Shown: positions 1-8,944, counted from the stretch's first letter. The stretch: 64,000 nt of DNA from Metarhizobium sp964253915 (GCF_964253915.1 NZ_CAXUSG020000006.1:248001-312000); one strand, 5' to 3'. Made by a program: numbers and translations. The notes: generated from the letters alone by a model not told the origin.

Positions 1-1
1 T

Positions 2-415
2 TCGGGCGCCACCTGGTCGCCGAACACCGTCACCTGGACCGGCAACAACCGCACGCATATGGTGCGCGTGCCCGGTCCCGGCCGGTTCGAACTGCGCCTG
101 CCGGATGGTGCCGTCAACCCTTATCTGCTGCAGGCGGTGATCATCGCCGCCGGGCTGGACGGGCTGAAGAGCAAGGCCGATCCCGGCCCTCACCATGACA
201 TCGACATGTATGCCGAGGGGCACCTGGTGAAGAATGCGCCGCGCCTGCCGCTCAATCTTCTCGATGCCCTGCGCGAATACGACGCCGATCAGCGCCTGAA
301 AGACGCAATGGGGACGGAATTTTCCGCAGCCTTCCTTAAGCTCAAGCATAACGAATGGAACGCCTACGCTTCGCATTTCACCGAATGGGAGCGCCAGACG
401 ACGCTGGATATCTAG
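2..415 (+). CDS. glnT: type III glutamine synthetase, C-terminal part (truncated by window edge)
   Basis: The reading frame is open from base 2 and ends at the TAG at 413-415, so this is the last ~137 residues of a gene that starts upstream. Glutamine synthetases ligate ammonia to glutamate using ATP in the cytoplasm. The fragment carries the family signature around NNRTHMVRVPGPGRFE (the Arg-rich ATP/glutamate-binding region), then AVNPYLLQAVIIAAGLDG and a catalytic-core end typical of the short (~435 residue) rhizobial GlnT proteins rather than GlnA. The C-terminal WERQTTLDI tail also fits GlnT. The ATG at 59 is internal and is not the true start. Family assignment is from recognised sequence; the type III label is less certain than glutamine synthetase itself. 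Confidence 0.85.
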   Translation, partial: SGATWSPNTVTWTGNNRTHMVRVPGPGRFELRLPDGAVNPYLLQAVIIAAGLDGLKSKADPGPHHDIDMYAEGHLVKNAPRLPLNLLDALREYDADQRLKDAMGTEFSAAFLKLKHNEWNAYASHFTEWERQTTLDI

Positions 416-527
416 CGGCGCTGCGGCAGGGCGAAGATTTCGATCAGGAGGCGGGCGCCGGAGGCTTTCCGGCGCTTTTGATTTGATTTAAGCAAGCCGC
501 CGAAGGCCTGCTTTGAAAGGAAGATCG

Positions 528-1412
528 ATGACGAATTATGTTCTGACGGTGAGCTGCAAGTCGACACGGGGCATCGTCGCCGCCATCACCGGTTATCTGG
601 CCGGGGAAGGCTGCTACATCAGCGACAGTTCACAGTTCGACGACCTGGAGACCGGGCTGTTCTTCATGCGCCTGACCTTCATCAGCCAGGAAGGTGCCTC
701 GCTCGAGAAGCTTCGCACCGGTTTTGAGGCGGTCAAGGCACAGTTCGGCATGGAAGCCGAAATCCGCAACAGCGAGCATCGCATGAAGGTGCTGCTGATG
801 GTGTCGCGCTTCGGCCACTGCCTCAACGACCTGCTCTACCGCTGGAAGATCGGTGCGCTGCCGATCGATATCGTCGGCGTCATTTCCAACCACTTCGATT
901 ATCAGAAGGTGGTGGTCAATCACGACATCCCGTTCCACCATATCCCGGTGACCAAGGCCAACAAGCCGCAGGCGGAAGCCCGGATCATGGACGTGGTCGA
1001 GCAGACCGGCACCGAGCTGATCGTTCTCGCCCGCTACATGCAGATCCTCTCCGACCAGATGTGCCAGAAGATGTCCGGCCAGATCATCAACATCCACCAC
1101 TCCTTCCTGCCGAGCTTCAAGGGCGCCAACCCCTACAAGCAGGCCTATGAGCGCGGTGTGAAGCTGATCGGCGCGACAGCGCATTACGTCACCGCCGACC
1201 TCGACGAAGGCCCGATCATCGAGCAGGACATCGCCCGCATCACCCATGCCCAGAGTGCGGAAGATTACGTCTCGATCGGCCGCGACGTCGAAAGCCAGGT
1301 GTTGGCGCGCGCCGTGCATGCGCATATCCACCACCGCACCTTCATCAACGGCAACCGCACCGTCGTCTTCCCGGCGAGCCCCGGCTCTTACGCTTCCGAG
1401 CGCATGGGTTGA
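528..1412 (+). CDS. purU: formyltetrahydrofolate deformylase
   Basis: PurU hydrolyses 10-formyltetrahydrofolate to formate and tetrahydrofolate, balancing one-carbon pools. The 294-residue protein has an N-terminal ACT domain (about 1-80, beginning YVLTVSCKSTRGIV) and a formyltransferase-fold domain (about 85-285). The active-site block INIHHSFLPSFKG lies near 187-199 and the catalytic Asp in TADLDEGPI near 224-226. Length matches the family (~280-295). The ATG at 528 is chosen because it follows GAAAGGAAG and matches the family N-terminus; a TTG at 513 in the same frame is less likely. It follows glnT on the same strand 112 bp downstream and has its own terminator. Confidence 0.95.
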   Translation: MTNYVLTVSCKSTRGIVAAITGYLAGEGCYISDSSQFDDLETGLFFMRLTFISQEGASLEKLRTGFEAVKAQFGMEAEIRNSEHRMKVLLMVSRFGHCLNDLLYRWKIGALPIDIVGVISNHFDYQKVVVNHDIPFHHIPVTKANKPQAEARIMDVVEQTGTELIVLARYMQILSDQMCQKMSGQIINIHHSFLPSFKGANPYKQAYERGVKLIGATAHYVTADLDEGPIIEQDIARITHAQSAEDYVSIGRDVESQVLARAVHAHIHHRTFINGNRTVVFPASPGSYASERMG

Positions 1413-1487
1413 AAAAATCTCGGCCGGTCGAATTTTTTCGGGAACCAACGGCATCCCGGAACGTTTGGGATCTGGCTGAAACAACAA

Positions 1488-1524
1488 GTGGCGATATGAC
1501 GAGGTATCGCCACTTTGTCTTTTT
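1488..1524 (+). terminator. intrinsic terminator after purU
   Basis: A perfect 9-bp inverted repeat, GTGGCGATA (1488-1496) and TATCGCCAC (1505-1513), with an 8-base loop is followed by a T-rich run (TTTGTCTTTTT, 1514-1524). It sits 75 bp after the purU stop, ahead of the convergent mgtC-like gene. Confidence 0.75.
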
Positions 1525-1703
1525 GTCGCGAGATGGAACAGACGGAGGCGCAAGCGCCGGTAACCGCAAGGAAATCGGTGTATTGGGCTGGATTTTCCGG
1601 TGCAGTTTCTGCTGGCGGACCACCGATGACGGCATCGTTGGCCTGAATTCGCGCCTCTCCCATCTTCCCCGTGCCGGATTTCGCCGGCGCGGGGATTTTC
1701 GTT

Positions 1704-2225
1704 TCAGCCGCCGGCTTTTTCATCGTCGACCGCCGCCGGGCCTTGTTTCTCCTCCATGCCGAGGGCGATCTGCATGCGGGCGAGGATGAAGAGCACGACC
1801 AGTGCCGCGCCCGTCGCGAAGGCGGCGATGAACCAGTGGCCGAAGCCGAGCGCAAGACCGATACCGCCGGACAGCCACATGCCGGCGCCGGTGGTCAACC
1901 CCTTCACCTCGCCGCGCGAAAAAACGATCATGCCGGCCGCGAGAAAGGCGACGCCGGCAGTGACGGCCTCGATGACGCGCAGCGGATCGATGCGCACCTG
2001 GTCGTCGGCGAAACCCGGCATATGGACGCTTTCGATCGAGATGATCGCAAACATCGCCGCCGCCAGGCTGACGAGGATATGGGTCCGCAGCCCGGCGGGC
2101 CGATCCCGCGCTTCGCGCTCCAGGCCAATGATGCCGCCGAACAGGATCGCTGCCGCAAGCCGCGCGAAGATGACCGGATAGGGCGTCTGGGTCTCGTGAT
2201 ACATGTCGGCAATGATCTGCTCCAT
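1704..2225 (-). CDS. MgtC/SapB family membrane protein
   Basis: This 173-residue inner-membrane protein belongs to the MgtC/SapB family, implicated in magnesium or acid stress and modulation of the F-type ATPase in other bacteria. The family signature AAAILFGGIIGLEREARDRPAGLRTH is visible across about residues 25-50, quoted here in part as GGIIGLERE and RPAGLRTH. Four to five hydrophobic segments follow (near 10-35, 45-65, 85-105, 110-130 and 135-155). The ATG at 2225 is chosen because the conserved N-terminus begins just after it and AAGGAG lies upstream; the longer frame to 2399 has a non-membrane, low-quality extension. It diverges from the bkd operon. The exact physiological role here cannot be read from sequence. 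Confidence 0.85.
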   Translation of the reverse strand: MEQIIADMYHETQTPYPVIFARLAAAILFGGIIGLEREARDRPAGLRTHILVSLAAAMFAIISIESVHMPGFADDQVRIDPLRVIEAVTAGVAFLAAGMIVFSRGEVKGLTTGAGMWLSGGIGLALGFGHWFIAAFATGAALVVLFILARMQIALGMEEKQGPAAVDDEKAGG

Positions 2226-2599
2226 CTTCCGCAAAAACTCCTTTGAAACGCGATTCTGAAAATCCGCCGGGCAGGTGTCGGAGGGCCGGCGTCCGAAAGA
2301 AACGCGGACAGCCTCTTTCCGGTTCGAAACGATCGCAAAAAGATCCGGAATCGCACATTTGCTGCGAATATCGACGGCAGGGCGCAAGGCTCTCGCCAAA
2401 AGGGCGGTTTTCGGCTCAATTCGAACAGTGCTTCAGAAAAACCGCATTGCCTCGGCCCGCCGTTGCGAACAGTTTTTGATGAAGCCACACCCGTTTTGAG
2501 GAGACGGGTGAGAGGAGGACGCCAGCTTTTGCCGCCGTTGTCGAACCGGCCGGCAGGCGTGGGCGTTGATAATGCCTGAGGAGGAGGAGGAGGAAACCG
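2226..2599. promoter_or_regulatory. divergent intergenic region, mgtC-like / bkd operon, with hairpin
   Basis: This 374-bp gap separates two divergent genes and must hold both promoters. A 7-bp inverted repeat, CACCCGT (2488-2494) and ACGGGTG (2504-2510), lies about 90 bp upstream of bkdA1. No bkdR (Lrp-type activator) gene, the usual neighbour of bkd operons, is next to it. I see no other gene here. Confidence 0.5.
2578..2596 (+). promoter_or_regulatory. extended GAG-repeat ribosome binding site of bkdA1
   Basis: Five tandem GAG triplets (2578-2592) followed by GAAA stand immediately before the ATG at 2600. This offers several overlapping AGGAGG registers and decides the start. A triplet-repeat Shine-Dalgarno of this length is unusual and could be prone to slippage. 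Confidence 0.7.
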
Positions 2600-3832
2600 A
2601 TGCCTGACGCGCCACGTCTTTCCCTGCACGTGCCGGAGCCGGAATGGCGGCCCGGAGACCAGCCGGATTTTTCGCATGTGAAGATCCCGCGCGCCGGCAC
2701 CATCCGCCGTCCGGAGATCGACGAAAAGCCCGAGGATATGCGCGACCTCGCCTTCTCGATCATCCGTGTGCTGAACCGGCAGGGCGAGGCCGTCGGTCCT
2801 TGGGCGGGAACGCTGACCGACGACGAACTGCGCGACGGCCTGCGGCACATGATGACGCTGCGGGCTTACGATGCGCGCATGCTGATGGCGCAGCGCCAGG
2901 GCAAGACCTCGTTCTACATGCAGCATCTGGGCGAGGAAGCGATCAGCTGCGCCTTCCGGATGGCGCTGGAACCCGGCGACATGAACTTCCCCACCTATCG
3001 CCAGGCGGGGCTGCTGATCGCCGGCGGCTATCCGATGGTCACCATGATGTGCCAGGTCTATTCCAACGACAAGGACCCGATGCACGGCCGGCAGCTGCCG
3101 GTGTTCTATTCCTCGAAGGAGCATGGTTTCTTCTCGATTTCCGGCAATCTGGCGACGCAGTATATCCAGGCGGTCGGCTGGGCCATGGCTTCCGCGATCA
3201 GCCACGACCGCAAGATCGCCGCCGCCTGGATCGGCGACGGCTCGACGGCGGAAAGCGATTTCCATGCGGCGCTTGTGTTCGCCTCGACTTACAAGGCCCC
3301 CGTCGTCCTCAACATCGTCAACAACCAGTGGGCGATCTCGACCTTCCAGGGCATCGCCCGCGGCGGCTCCGGCACCTTTGCCGCGCGTGGCCATGGTTTC
3401 GGCATCCCGGCGCTGAGGGTGGATGGCAACGATTATCTTGCCGTGCATGCCGTCGCCAAATGGGCGGTGGAGCGGGCGCGCCGCAATCTCGGGCCGACCA
3501 TCGTCGAATATGTCACCTACCGTGCCGGCGGTCATTCGACCTCGGACGATCCGGCCGCCTATCGCCCAAAGACGGAAAGCGATGCCTGGCCGCTCGGCGA
3601 TCCCATCCTGCGGCTGAAACTGCACCTCATCGCCCGCGGCCTCTGGTCGGAGGAACGGCACAAACAAGCGGAGGCCGAGGTGTTGGACAGCGTGCTCGTG
3701 GCGCAGCGCGAGGCGGAAGCGATCGGCACCCTGCATACCGGCCGCCGGCCGTCGCCGCGCGACATGTTCGAGGACGTGTATGCCGAGATGCCGGCGCATC
3801 TCCTGAAACAGCGCCACGAAGCGGGGTATTGA
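2600..3832 (+). CDS. bkdA1: branched-chain 2-oxoacid dehydrogenase E1 alpha subunit
   Basis: This is the alpha subunit of the thiamine-diphosphate-dependent decarboxylase of the complex that oxidises the 2-oxoacids of valine, leucine and isoleucine to acyl-CoAs. The 410-residue protein shows the ThDP/Mg motif GDGSTAESDFH from 212 ending in NNQWAIS (241-247), and the YRAGGHSTSDD loop near 305-315 that in the family carries the conserved active-site His and phosphorylation-loop serines. The long N-terminal extension (1-70) distinguishes the bacterial Bkd type from pyruvate dehydrogenase alpha. It begins a four-gene operon with 3-bp spacing to the next gene. Confidence 0.95.
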   Translation: MPDAPRLSLHVPEPEWRPGDQPDFSHVKIPRAGTIRRPEIDEKPEDMRDLAFSIIRVLNRQGEAVGPWAGTLTDDELRDGLRHMMTLRAYDARMLMAQRQGKTSFYMQHLGEEAISCAFRMALEPGDMNFPTYRQAGLLIAGGYPMVTMMCQVYSNDKDPMHGRQLPVFYSSKEHGFFSISGNLATQYIQAVGWAMASAISHDRKIAAAWIGDGSTAESDFHAALVFASTYKAPVVLNIVNNQWAISTFQGIARGGSGTFAARGHGFGIPALRVDGNDYLAVHAVAKWAVERARRNLGPTIVEYVTYRAGGHSTSDDPAAYRPKTESDAWPLGDPILRLKLHLIARGLWSEERHKQAEAEVLDSVLVAQREAEAIGTLHTGRRPSPRDMFEDVYAEMPAHLLKQRHEAGY

Positions 3833-3835
3833 GCC

Positions 3836-4849
3836 ATGGCAAAGATGACCATGATCGAGGCGATCCAGAATGCCCTCGACATCGCCATGGGCGACGACGA
3901 CAAGGTTGTCGTGTTCGGCGAAGACGTCGGTTATTTCGGCGGCGTCTTCCGCTGCACCTCCGGCCTGCAGAAGAAATACGGCACCTCTCGCTGCTTCGAT
4001 ACGCCGATCAGCGAGCTCGGCATCGTCGGCACGGCCATTGGCATGGCGGCCTATGGCCTGAAGCCGTGCGTGGAAATCCAGTTCGCCGATTACATGTATC
4101 CCGCCTACGACCAGATTGTTTCGGAGGCGGCGCGGCTGCGCTATCGGTCGGCCGGGGAGTTCACCTGCCCGCTGGTGGTGCGCATGCCGACAGGCGGCGG
4201 GATTTTTGGGGCGCAGACGCACAGTCAAAGCCCGGAGGCGCTGTTCACCCATGTCGCCGGCCTGAAGACCGTGGTGCCTTCGACACCGGCGGATGCCAAG
4301 GGCCTGTTGCTGGCGGCGATTGCCGATCCCGATCCGGTGATTTTTTTGGAGCCGAAGCGGCTCTACAACGGTCCCTTCGACGGCTACCATGAAAAGCCGG
4401 TGGTTTCCTGGAAGAAGCACGATCTCGGCGAGGTTCCGGACGGGCATCACCTGGTGCCGCTCGGAAATGCCGCCATTCGCCGGGAAGGGCAGGCGGTGAC
4501 GGTTCTGGCCTACGGTACCATGGTGCATGTGGCGCTGGCCGCTGCCGAAGCCACCGGCATCGATGCCGAGGTGATCGACCTACGCACGCTCTTGCCGCTG
4601 GACACGCCGACCATCGTCGCTTCCGTGCAGAAGACCGGGCGCTGCGTCATCGTTCACGAGGCGACGCTGACCTCCGGTTTCGGCGCCGAGCTGGCGGCCG
4701 TGGTGCAGCGCGATTGCTTCTACAATCTCGAAGCGCCGATCCTGCGGGTGACCGGCTGGGATACGCCTTATCCGCATGCGCAGGAATGGGATTATTTCCC
4801 CGGCCCGGAGCGTGTCGGCCGGGCGCTGCAGCAAATCATGGAGGCCTGA
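3836..4849 (+). CDS. bkdA2: branched-chain 2-oxoacid dehydrogenase E1 beta subunit
   Basis: This 337-residue beta subunit pairs with BkdA1 to form the E1 decarboxylase. The N-terminal VVVFGEDVGYFGGVF block, the GIVGTAIGMAAYGLKPCVEIQF region (quoted in part: GIVGTAIGMA) and the C-terminal transketolase domain with RVTGWDTPYPHAQEWDYFP (in part: GWDTPYPHA) are typical of the family. Length matches usual E1 beta proteins (~325-340). It starts 3 bp after the bkdA1 stop and is followed by the E2 gene after 2 bp, so translation is probably coupled across the operon. Confidence 0.95.
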   Translation: MAKMTMIEAIQNALDIAMGDDDKVVVFGEDVGYFGGVFRCTSGLQKKYGTSRCFDTPISELGIVGTAIGMAAYGLKPCVEIQFADYMYPAYDQIVSEAARLRYRSAGEFTCPLVVRMPTGGGIFGAQTHSQSPEALFTHVAGLKTVVPSTPADAKGLLLAAIADPDPVIFLEPKRLYNGPFDGYHEKPVVSWKKHDLGEVPDGHHLVPLGNAAIRREGQAVTVLAYGTMVHVALAAAEATGIDAEVIDLRTLLPLDTPTIVASVQKTGRCVIVHEATLTSGFGAELAAVVQRDCFYNLEAPILRVTGWDTPYPHAQEWDYFPGPERVGRALQQIMEA

Positions 4850-4851
4850 AC

Positions 4852-6147
4852 ATGGGTGTGTTTTCGGTCAAATTGCCCGATGTCGGCGAAGGCATTGCGG
4901 AAGCCGAGCTTACCGAATGGCATGTGAAATTGGGCGACATGGTGCGCGAGGACGACCTGCTGGCCGCCGTGATGACCGACAAGGCGACGGTGGAAATTCC
5001 CTCCTCCGTTTCCGGCAAGGTGATCTGGCTCGGCGCGACGGTCGGCGAAACGATTGCCATCGGCTCCGAGATCGTGCGGATCGAGGTGGAGGGTGAAGCG
5101 CACGGCGTGGACGACGCCGAGGATGAGGGCGAGGAACCGGTACCAGTGACTGTTGCCGTCCCCGAAAAAGCACGCCAGCAGGAGATCGCCAGGCCGGCTG
5201 CCATTGCGCCTGAGAGGGATGCCTTATCTCCGGCCAGCCGGGCCTTCGCGGGCGCCGGCCCCCGGCGCCCCGAGGGCGAAAAACCGCTGGCGCCGCCTTC
5301 CGTGCGGCTGCGGGCGCGCGAGGCCGGTATCGATCTTCGCCGGGTGCGCGGCTCCGGGCCGGCCGGGCGGATCACCCATGACGATCTCGACGCCTTCCAG
5401 CAGCAGGACGACACGGCCCAGCCTTCCGCCACGCCGGCGGCCGATCTCTCCGTCACCGAAATCAAGATGGTCGGGCTGCGCCGCAAGATCGCCGAACGCA
5501 TGGCGGAGGCCAAGGCGCATATCCCGCACATCACCATCGTCGAGGAGGTGGATGTCACCGCGCTGGAGGACCTGCGGACACGGATGAATGCCGAGGGTGT
5601 GGCGGGCCGGCCGAAGCTGACCGTGCTGCCTTTCCTGATCCGCGCCATCGTCAAGGCGGTGAAGGAACAGCCGGCGCTCAATGCCCATTACGACGACGAG
5701 GCGGAAATCATCCGCCAGTTCGGCGGCGTACATGTCGGCATCGCGACGCAGACGCCGAACGGGCTGCTGGTGCCGGTGATCCGCCATGCCGAGACGCTGG
5801 GGCTTTATGCTGCGGCAAGCGAATTGGCCCGGGTGGCCGAGGCCTCGCGCAACGGTACGGCGAGGCGCGAAGAGCTTTCCGGATCGACGATCACCATCTC
5901 TTCCCTCGGTCCGCTGGGTGCCGTGGCGACGACGCCGATCATCAACAGGCCGGAGGTGGCAATCGTCGGCGTCAACAAGATTGCGGTCAGGCCGCATTGG
6001 GACGGTCAACAATTCGTGCCGCGCAAGATGATGAACCTCTCCTCATCCTTCGATCACCGGGTGATTGACGGCTGGGATGCCGCTGTTTTCGTCAAGCGAT
6101 TGAAAACGCTGATAGAAACGCCTGCAATGATGTTCCTGGAGGGCTGA
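4852..6147 (+). CDS. bkdB: branched-chain 2-oxoacid dehydrogenase E2 (lipoyl acyltransferase)
   Basis: E2 transfers the acyl group from E1 to CoA via a swinging lipoyl arm and forms the core of the complex. The 431-residue protein has one lipoyl domain (about 4-78) with the acceptor lysine at 44 in MTDKATVEIP, a Pro/Ala/Glu-rich linker, a peripheral E3-binding domain (about 145-185, RAREAGIDLRRVRGSGPAGR in part), and a C-terminal catalytic domain ending in SFDHRVIDG with catalytic His402 and Asp406. The start at 4852 is chosen over an upstream in-frame codon at 4714 that overlaps bkdA2 and lacks homology. Confidence 0.95.
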   Translation: MGVFSVKLPDVGEGIAEAELTEWHVKLGDMVREDDLLAAVMTDKATVEIPSSVSGKVIWLGATVGETIAIGSEIVRIEVEGEAHGVDDAEDEGEEPVPVTVAVPEKARQQEIARPAAIAPERDALSPASRAFAGAGPRRPEGEKPLAPPSVRLRAREAGIDLRRVRGSGPAGRITHDDLDAFQQQDDTAQPSATPAADLSVTEIKMVGLRRKIAERMAEAKAHIPHITIVEEVDVTALEDLRTRMNAEGVAGRPKLTVLPFLIRAIVKAVKEQPALNAHYDDEAEIIRQFGGVHVGIATQTPNGLLVPVIRHAETLGLYAAASELARVAEASRNGTARREELSGSTITISSLGPLGAVATTPIINRPEVAIVGVNKIAVRPHWDGQQFVPRKMMNLSSSFDHRVIDGWDAAVFVKRLKTLIETPAMMFLEG

Positions 6148-6150
6148 GCG

Positions 6151-7545
6151 ATGAAGGATATCACCTGCAAGGTGGCGGTGATCGGCGGTGGTCCCGGTGG
6201 TTATGTCGCGGCGATCCGGGCCGGGCAACTCGGACTCGACACCGTGCTGATCGAAAAGAAGATGCCGGGGGGAACCTGCCTGACGGTCGGCTGCATTCCA
6301 TCCAAGGCACTGATCCACGCGGCTGACGAATTTTCGCGTTTGCGGCATTTTGCCGATGGCGGCGCCATGGGCATCACGGCGTCCGATCCGGCCATTGACC
6401 TGCGCCGCACCGTCGAGTGGAAGGACGGCATCGTTTCGCGGCTGACATCCGGCGTTGCCGGATTGCTGAAGAAGGCCAGGGTGAAAACCGTGTTCGGCAC
6501 GGCGCGGTTCCTCGATGGCAAGACCATCGCCGCCGAGACCGATATGGGCGAACAGATCATCCGCGCCGAAAACGTGATCATCGCCACCGGCTCGGTGCCG
6601 GTCGAGCTATCGGCGCTGCCTTTCGGCGGCCGGGTGATGTCTTCCACCGAGGCGCTGGCGCTGACGGCGATGCCGAAGACGCTGGCCGTTGTCGGCGGCG
6701 GTTACATCGGGCTGGAGATCGGTACGGCTTACGCCAAGCTCGGTGCGTCCGTGACGGTGGTCGAGGCGGCGGAGCAGATCTTGCCGCTCTACGATGCCGA
6801 ACTGATACGCCCGGTGGCGAAGCGGCTGCAGGAGCTTGGCGTGCGTGTGCTCACCGGTGCTTCCGCCAAGGGACTGGCGCCGGATGGAGAAGGGCTGGTG
6901 GTGCGCCGGGCAGATGGCACGGATGAAACGATTGCCGCCGAGCGGGTGCTGGTGACCGTCGGTCGACGGCCACTGACCGAGGGGTTCGGTCTCGACGAAA
7001 TCCGGCTCGACATGGCCGGGCGTTTCATCCGCATCGACGAGCGTTGCCGCACGTCCATGCGCGGCGTCTACGCCATCGGCGACGTGACCGGCGAACCGAT
7101 GCTGGCGCACCGGGCCATGGCGCAGGGCGAGATGGTGGCGGAGATCATCGCCGGGCTGAGGCGCGGCTGGGACAAGCGTTGCATTCCCGCCGTCTGCTTT
7201 ACCGATCCGGAAATCGTCTCGGTCGGCCGCACTGCGGAGGAGGCGCGCGCCGCCGGACTGGAGGTCAAGACCGGCAGCTTCCCCTTCCAGGCGAATGGCC
7301 GGGCCATGACCATGGGCCGGGAGGACGGTTTCATTCGTGTGGTCTGCGAGGCGAACAGCCATCTGGTTCTCGGCATCCAGGCGGTCGGCGCCGGGATCTC
7401 GGAACTCTCGACCGCCTTCGCCCAGGCCATTGAAATGGGTGCGAGACTGGAGGATATCGCCGGCACGATCCACGCCCACCCGACACTGGGCGAGGCCTTG
7501 CACGAGGCGAGCCTGCGCATTCTCGGACACGCCCTGCACATCTGA
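6151..7545 (+). CDS. lpdV: dihydrolipoyl dehydrogenase (E3) of the Bkd complex
   Basis: E3 reoxidises the dihydrolipoyl arm of E2 and reduces NAD+. The 464-residue flavoprotein has the FAD-binding GGGPGGYVAA (12-21), the redox disulphide Cys43/Cys48 in GGTCLTVGCIPSK, the NAD-binding GGGYIGLEIG near 190, a second FAD block YAIGDVTG near 310, and the catalytic His443/Glu448 pair in HAHPTLGEALHEA. It closes the bkd operon 3 bp after bkdB. Its placement indicates a Bkd-dedicated E3 rather than the general Lpd of pyruvate dehydrogenase. Confidence 0.95.
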   Translation: MKDITCKVAVIGGGPGGYVAAIRAGQLGLDTVLIEKKMPGGTCLTVGCIPSKALIHAADEFSRLRHFADGGAMGITASDPAIDLRRTVEWKDGIVSRLTSGVAGLLKKARVKTVFGTARFLDGKTIAAETDMGEQIIRAENVIIATGSVPVELSALPFGGRVMSSTEALALTAMPKTLAVVGGGYIGLEIGTAYAKLGASVTVVEAAEQILPLYDAELIRPVAKRLQELGVRVLTGASAKGLAPDGEGLVVRRADGTDETIAAERVLVTVGRRPLTEGFGLDEIRLDMAGRFIRIDERCRTSMRGVYAIGDVTGEPMLAHRAMAQGEMVAEIIAGLRRGWDKRCIPAVCFTDPEIVSVGRTAEEARAAGLEVKTGSFPFQANGRAMTMGREDGFIRVVCEANSHLVLGIQAVGAGISELSTAFAQAIEMGARLEDIAGTIHAHPTLGEALHEASLRILGHALHI

Positions 7546-7582
7546 CGGAAGCCGCCGCCGCTATCATTGCGTTTTCATCTTG

Positions 7583-7619
7583 TCACGGTAATGATCTCCA
7601 ATAACGGAAATAACCGTGA
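7583..7619. promoter_or_regulatory. inverted repeat upstream of repA (possible RepA/RepB operator)
   Basis: TCACGGT (7583-7589) and ACCGTGA (7613-7619) form a 7-bp inverted repeat ending 9 bp before the repA ATG at 7629. RepA proteins of repABC systems repress their own promoter, so an operator is expected here. The assignment is inferred from position and symmetry only. Confidence 0.35.
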
Positions 7620-7628
7620 TCAGGGAGA

Positions 7629-8855
7629 ATGAGCGTGAGCAATCGCAGGCATCTGGAAAATCTTCCCTCCGTCGATGAAACCATCGGTCAGCATGCGTCG
7701 ATCCTGAGTTCGCAGCTGCAGGCGATGAGCGAAGCGTTTTTTCCGCCGACCTCTCACAAGACCCTGCGCCGTTTCACCTCCGGGGAGGCGGCGCGGCTGA
7801 TGGGGATTTCCGATTCCACCCTGCGCAAGATGGCGCTGGCCGGCGAAGGGCCGGAGCCGACCACCAGCCCGGCCGGCCGCCGCTTCTACAGCCTGCAGCA
7901 GATCAACGAAATCCGCCGGCGACTGGCGAGCACGGCGCGCGGCCGGGATGCCTACGACTTCGTGCCACGGCGCGGGGAGGGCGATCATCTGCAGGTGCTG
8001 GCGGTGACGAACTTCAAGGGCGGCTCCGGCAAGACCACGACATCGGCGCATCTGGCGCAGTATCTCGCGCTGCGCGGCTATCGCGTTCTAGCAATCGACC
8101 TCGATCCGCAGGCCAGCCTTTCGGCGCTCTTCGGCGTGTTGCCGGAAACCGATCTTGCCAGCAACGAAACGCTCTACGCCGCCATCCGGTATGACGGCGA
8201 GCGGCGGCCGTTGCGCGAGGTGGTGCGGCAGACCTATTTCGACGGTCTCGATCTGGTGCCGGGCAATCTCGAACTGATGGAGTTCGAGCACACCACGCCG
8301 CGGGCGCTCGCCACCGGTGATGCCAAGGGCGGCGAGATTTTTTTCACGCGCATCGCAGCGGCCATCGACGACGTCGCCGACCAGTATGACGTCGTCGTCA
8401 TCGACTGCCCGCCGCAACTGGGATACCTGACGCTCAGCGGTCTTTGCGCCTCGACGGGCATGGTCATCACCATTCACCCGCAGATGATGGACATCGCCTC
8501 GATGAGCCAGTTCCTGCTGATGACGCAGGACCTGCTCTCCGTCGTGCGCGAGGCGGGCGGCACGCTGCGGTACGATTTCATTCGCTATCTCGTCACCCGC
8601 TTCGAACCGCAGGATGCGCCGCAGACGAAAGTGGTCGCCCTGCTGCGCAATCTCTTCGGCGATGCCGTGCTGCTCAATCCGATGGTGAAGTCGGCGGCTG
8701 TCTCCGATGCCGGATTGACCAAGCAGACCTTGTATGAAATCGGCAGGGAAAGCATGACCCGATCCACCTATGATCGTGCCCTCGAAGCGCTGGATGCTGT
8801 GCATGGCGAAATCGAAGGCTTGATCCGCGCCGCGTGGGGACGTACTTCTCGTTAA
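7629..8855 (+). CDS. repA: RepA/ParA-type plasmid partition ATPase
   Basis: RepA is the Walker-type ATPase that, with RepB and parS, segregates repABC replicons and represses the operon. The 408-residue protein has a DNA-binding winged-helix region (about 48-100, FTSGEAARLMGISDSTLRKM), then the deviant Walker A motif KGGSGKTT at 130-137 followed by LAIDLDPQASLSALFG, and VVIDCPPQLG as Walker B/switch region near 255-264. Length and domain order match rhizobial RepA proteins (~400 residues) rather than chromosomal ParA (~265). It lies 83 bp after the bkd operon, same strand, and 89 bp before repB, the gap containing a parS palindrome. Confidence 0.93.
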   Translation: MSVSNRRHLENLPSVDETIGQHASILSSQLQAMSEAFFPPTSHKTLRRFTSGEAARLMGISDSTLRKMALAGEGPEPTTSPAGRRFYSLQQINEIRRRLASTARGRDAYDFVPRRGEGDHLQVLAVTNFKGGSGKTTTSAHLAQYLALRGYRVLAIDLDPQASLSALFGVLPETDLASNETLYAAIRYDGERRPLREVVRQTYFDGLDLVPGNLELMEFEHTTPRALATGDAKGGEIFFTRIAAAIDDVADQYDVVVIDCPPQLGYLTLSGLCASTGMVITIHPQMMDIASMSQFLLMTQDLLSVVREAGGTLRYDFIRYLVTRFEPQDAPQTKVVALLRNLFGDAVLLNPMVKSAAVSDAGLTKQTLYEIGRESMTRSTYDRALEALDAVHGEIEGLIRAAWGRTSR

Positions 8856-8862
8856 GATCGAC

Positions 8863-8898
8863 GCACCGCGCTGTTGGGAGCTCCCAACAGCGCGGTGC
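8863..8898. other. parS centromere-like site: perfect 36-bp palindrome between repA and repB
   Basis: Bases 8863-8880 are the exact reverse complement of 8881-8898. The central 16 bases, GTTGGGAGCTCCCAAC (8873-8888), fit the GTT-N4-GC-N4-AAC pattern of repABC parS sites. The location between repA and repB and the full symmetry support RepB binding. Confidence 0.85.
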
Positions 8899-8944
8899 AA
8901 GCCCGACATGATGTCGTGGGTGCGGTTACGACGAGGATCCTGAT

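Noticed and set aside
1928..4528. An 866-codon minus-strand open frame spanning mgtC-like, the intergenic region and bkdA1/bkdA2
   Set aside because: Crosses three real genes and an intergenic region; low-complexity composition typical of antisense frames.
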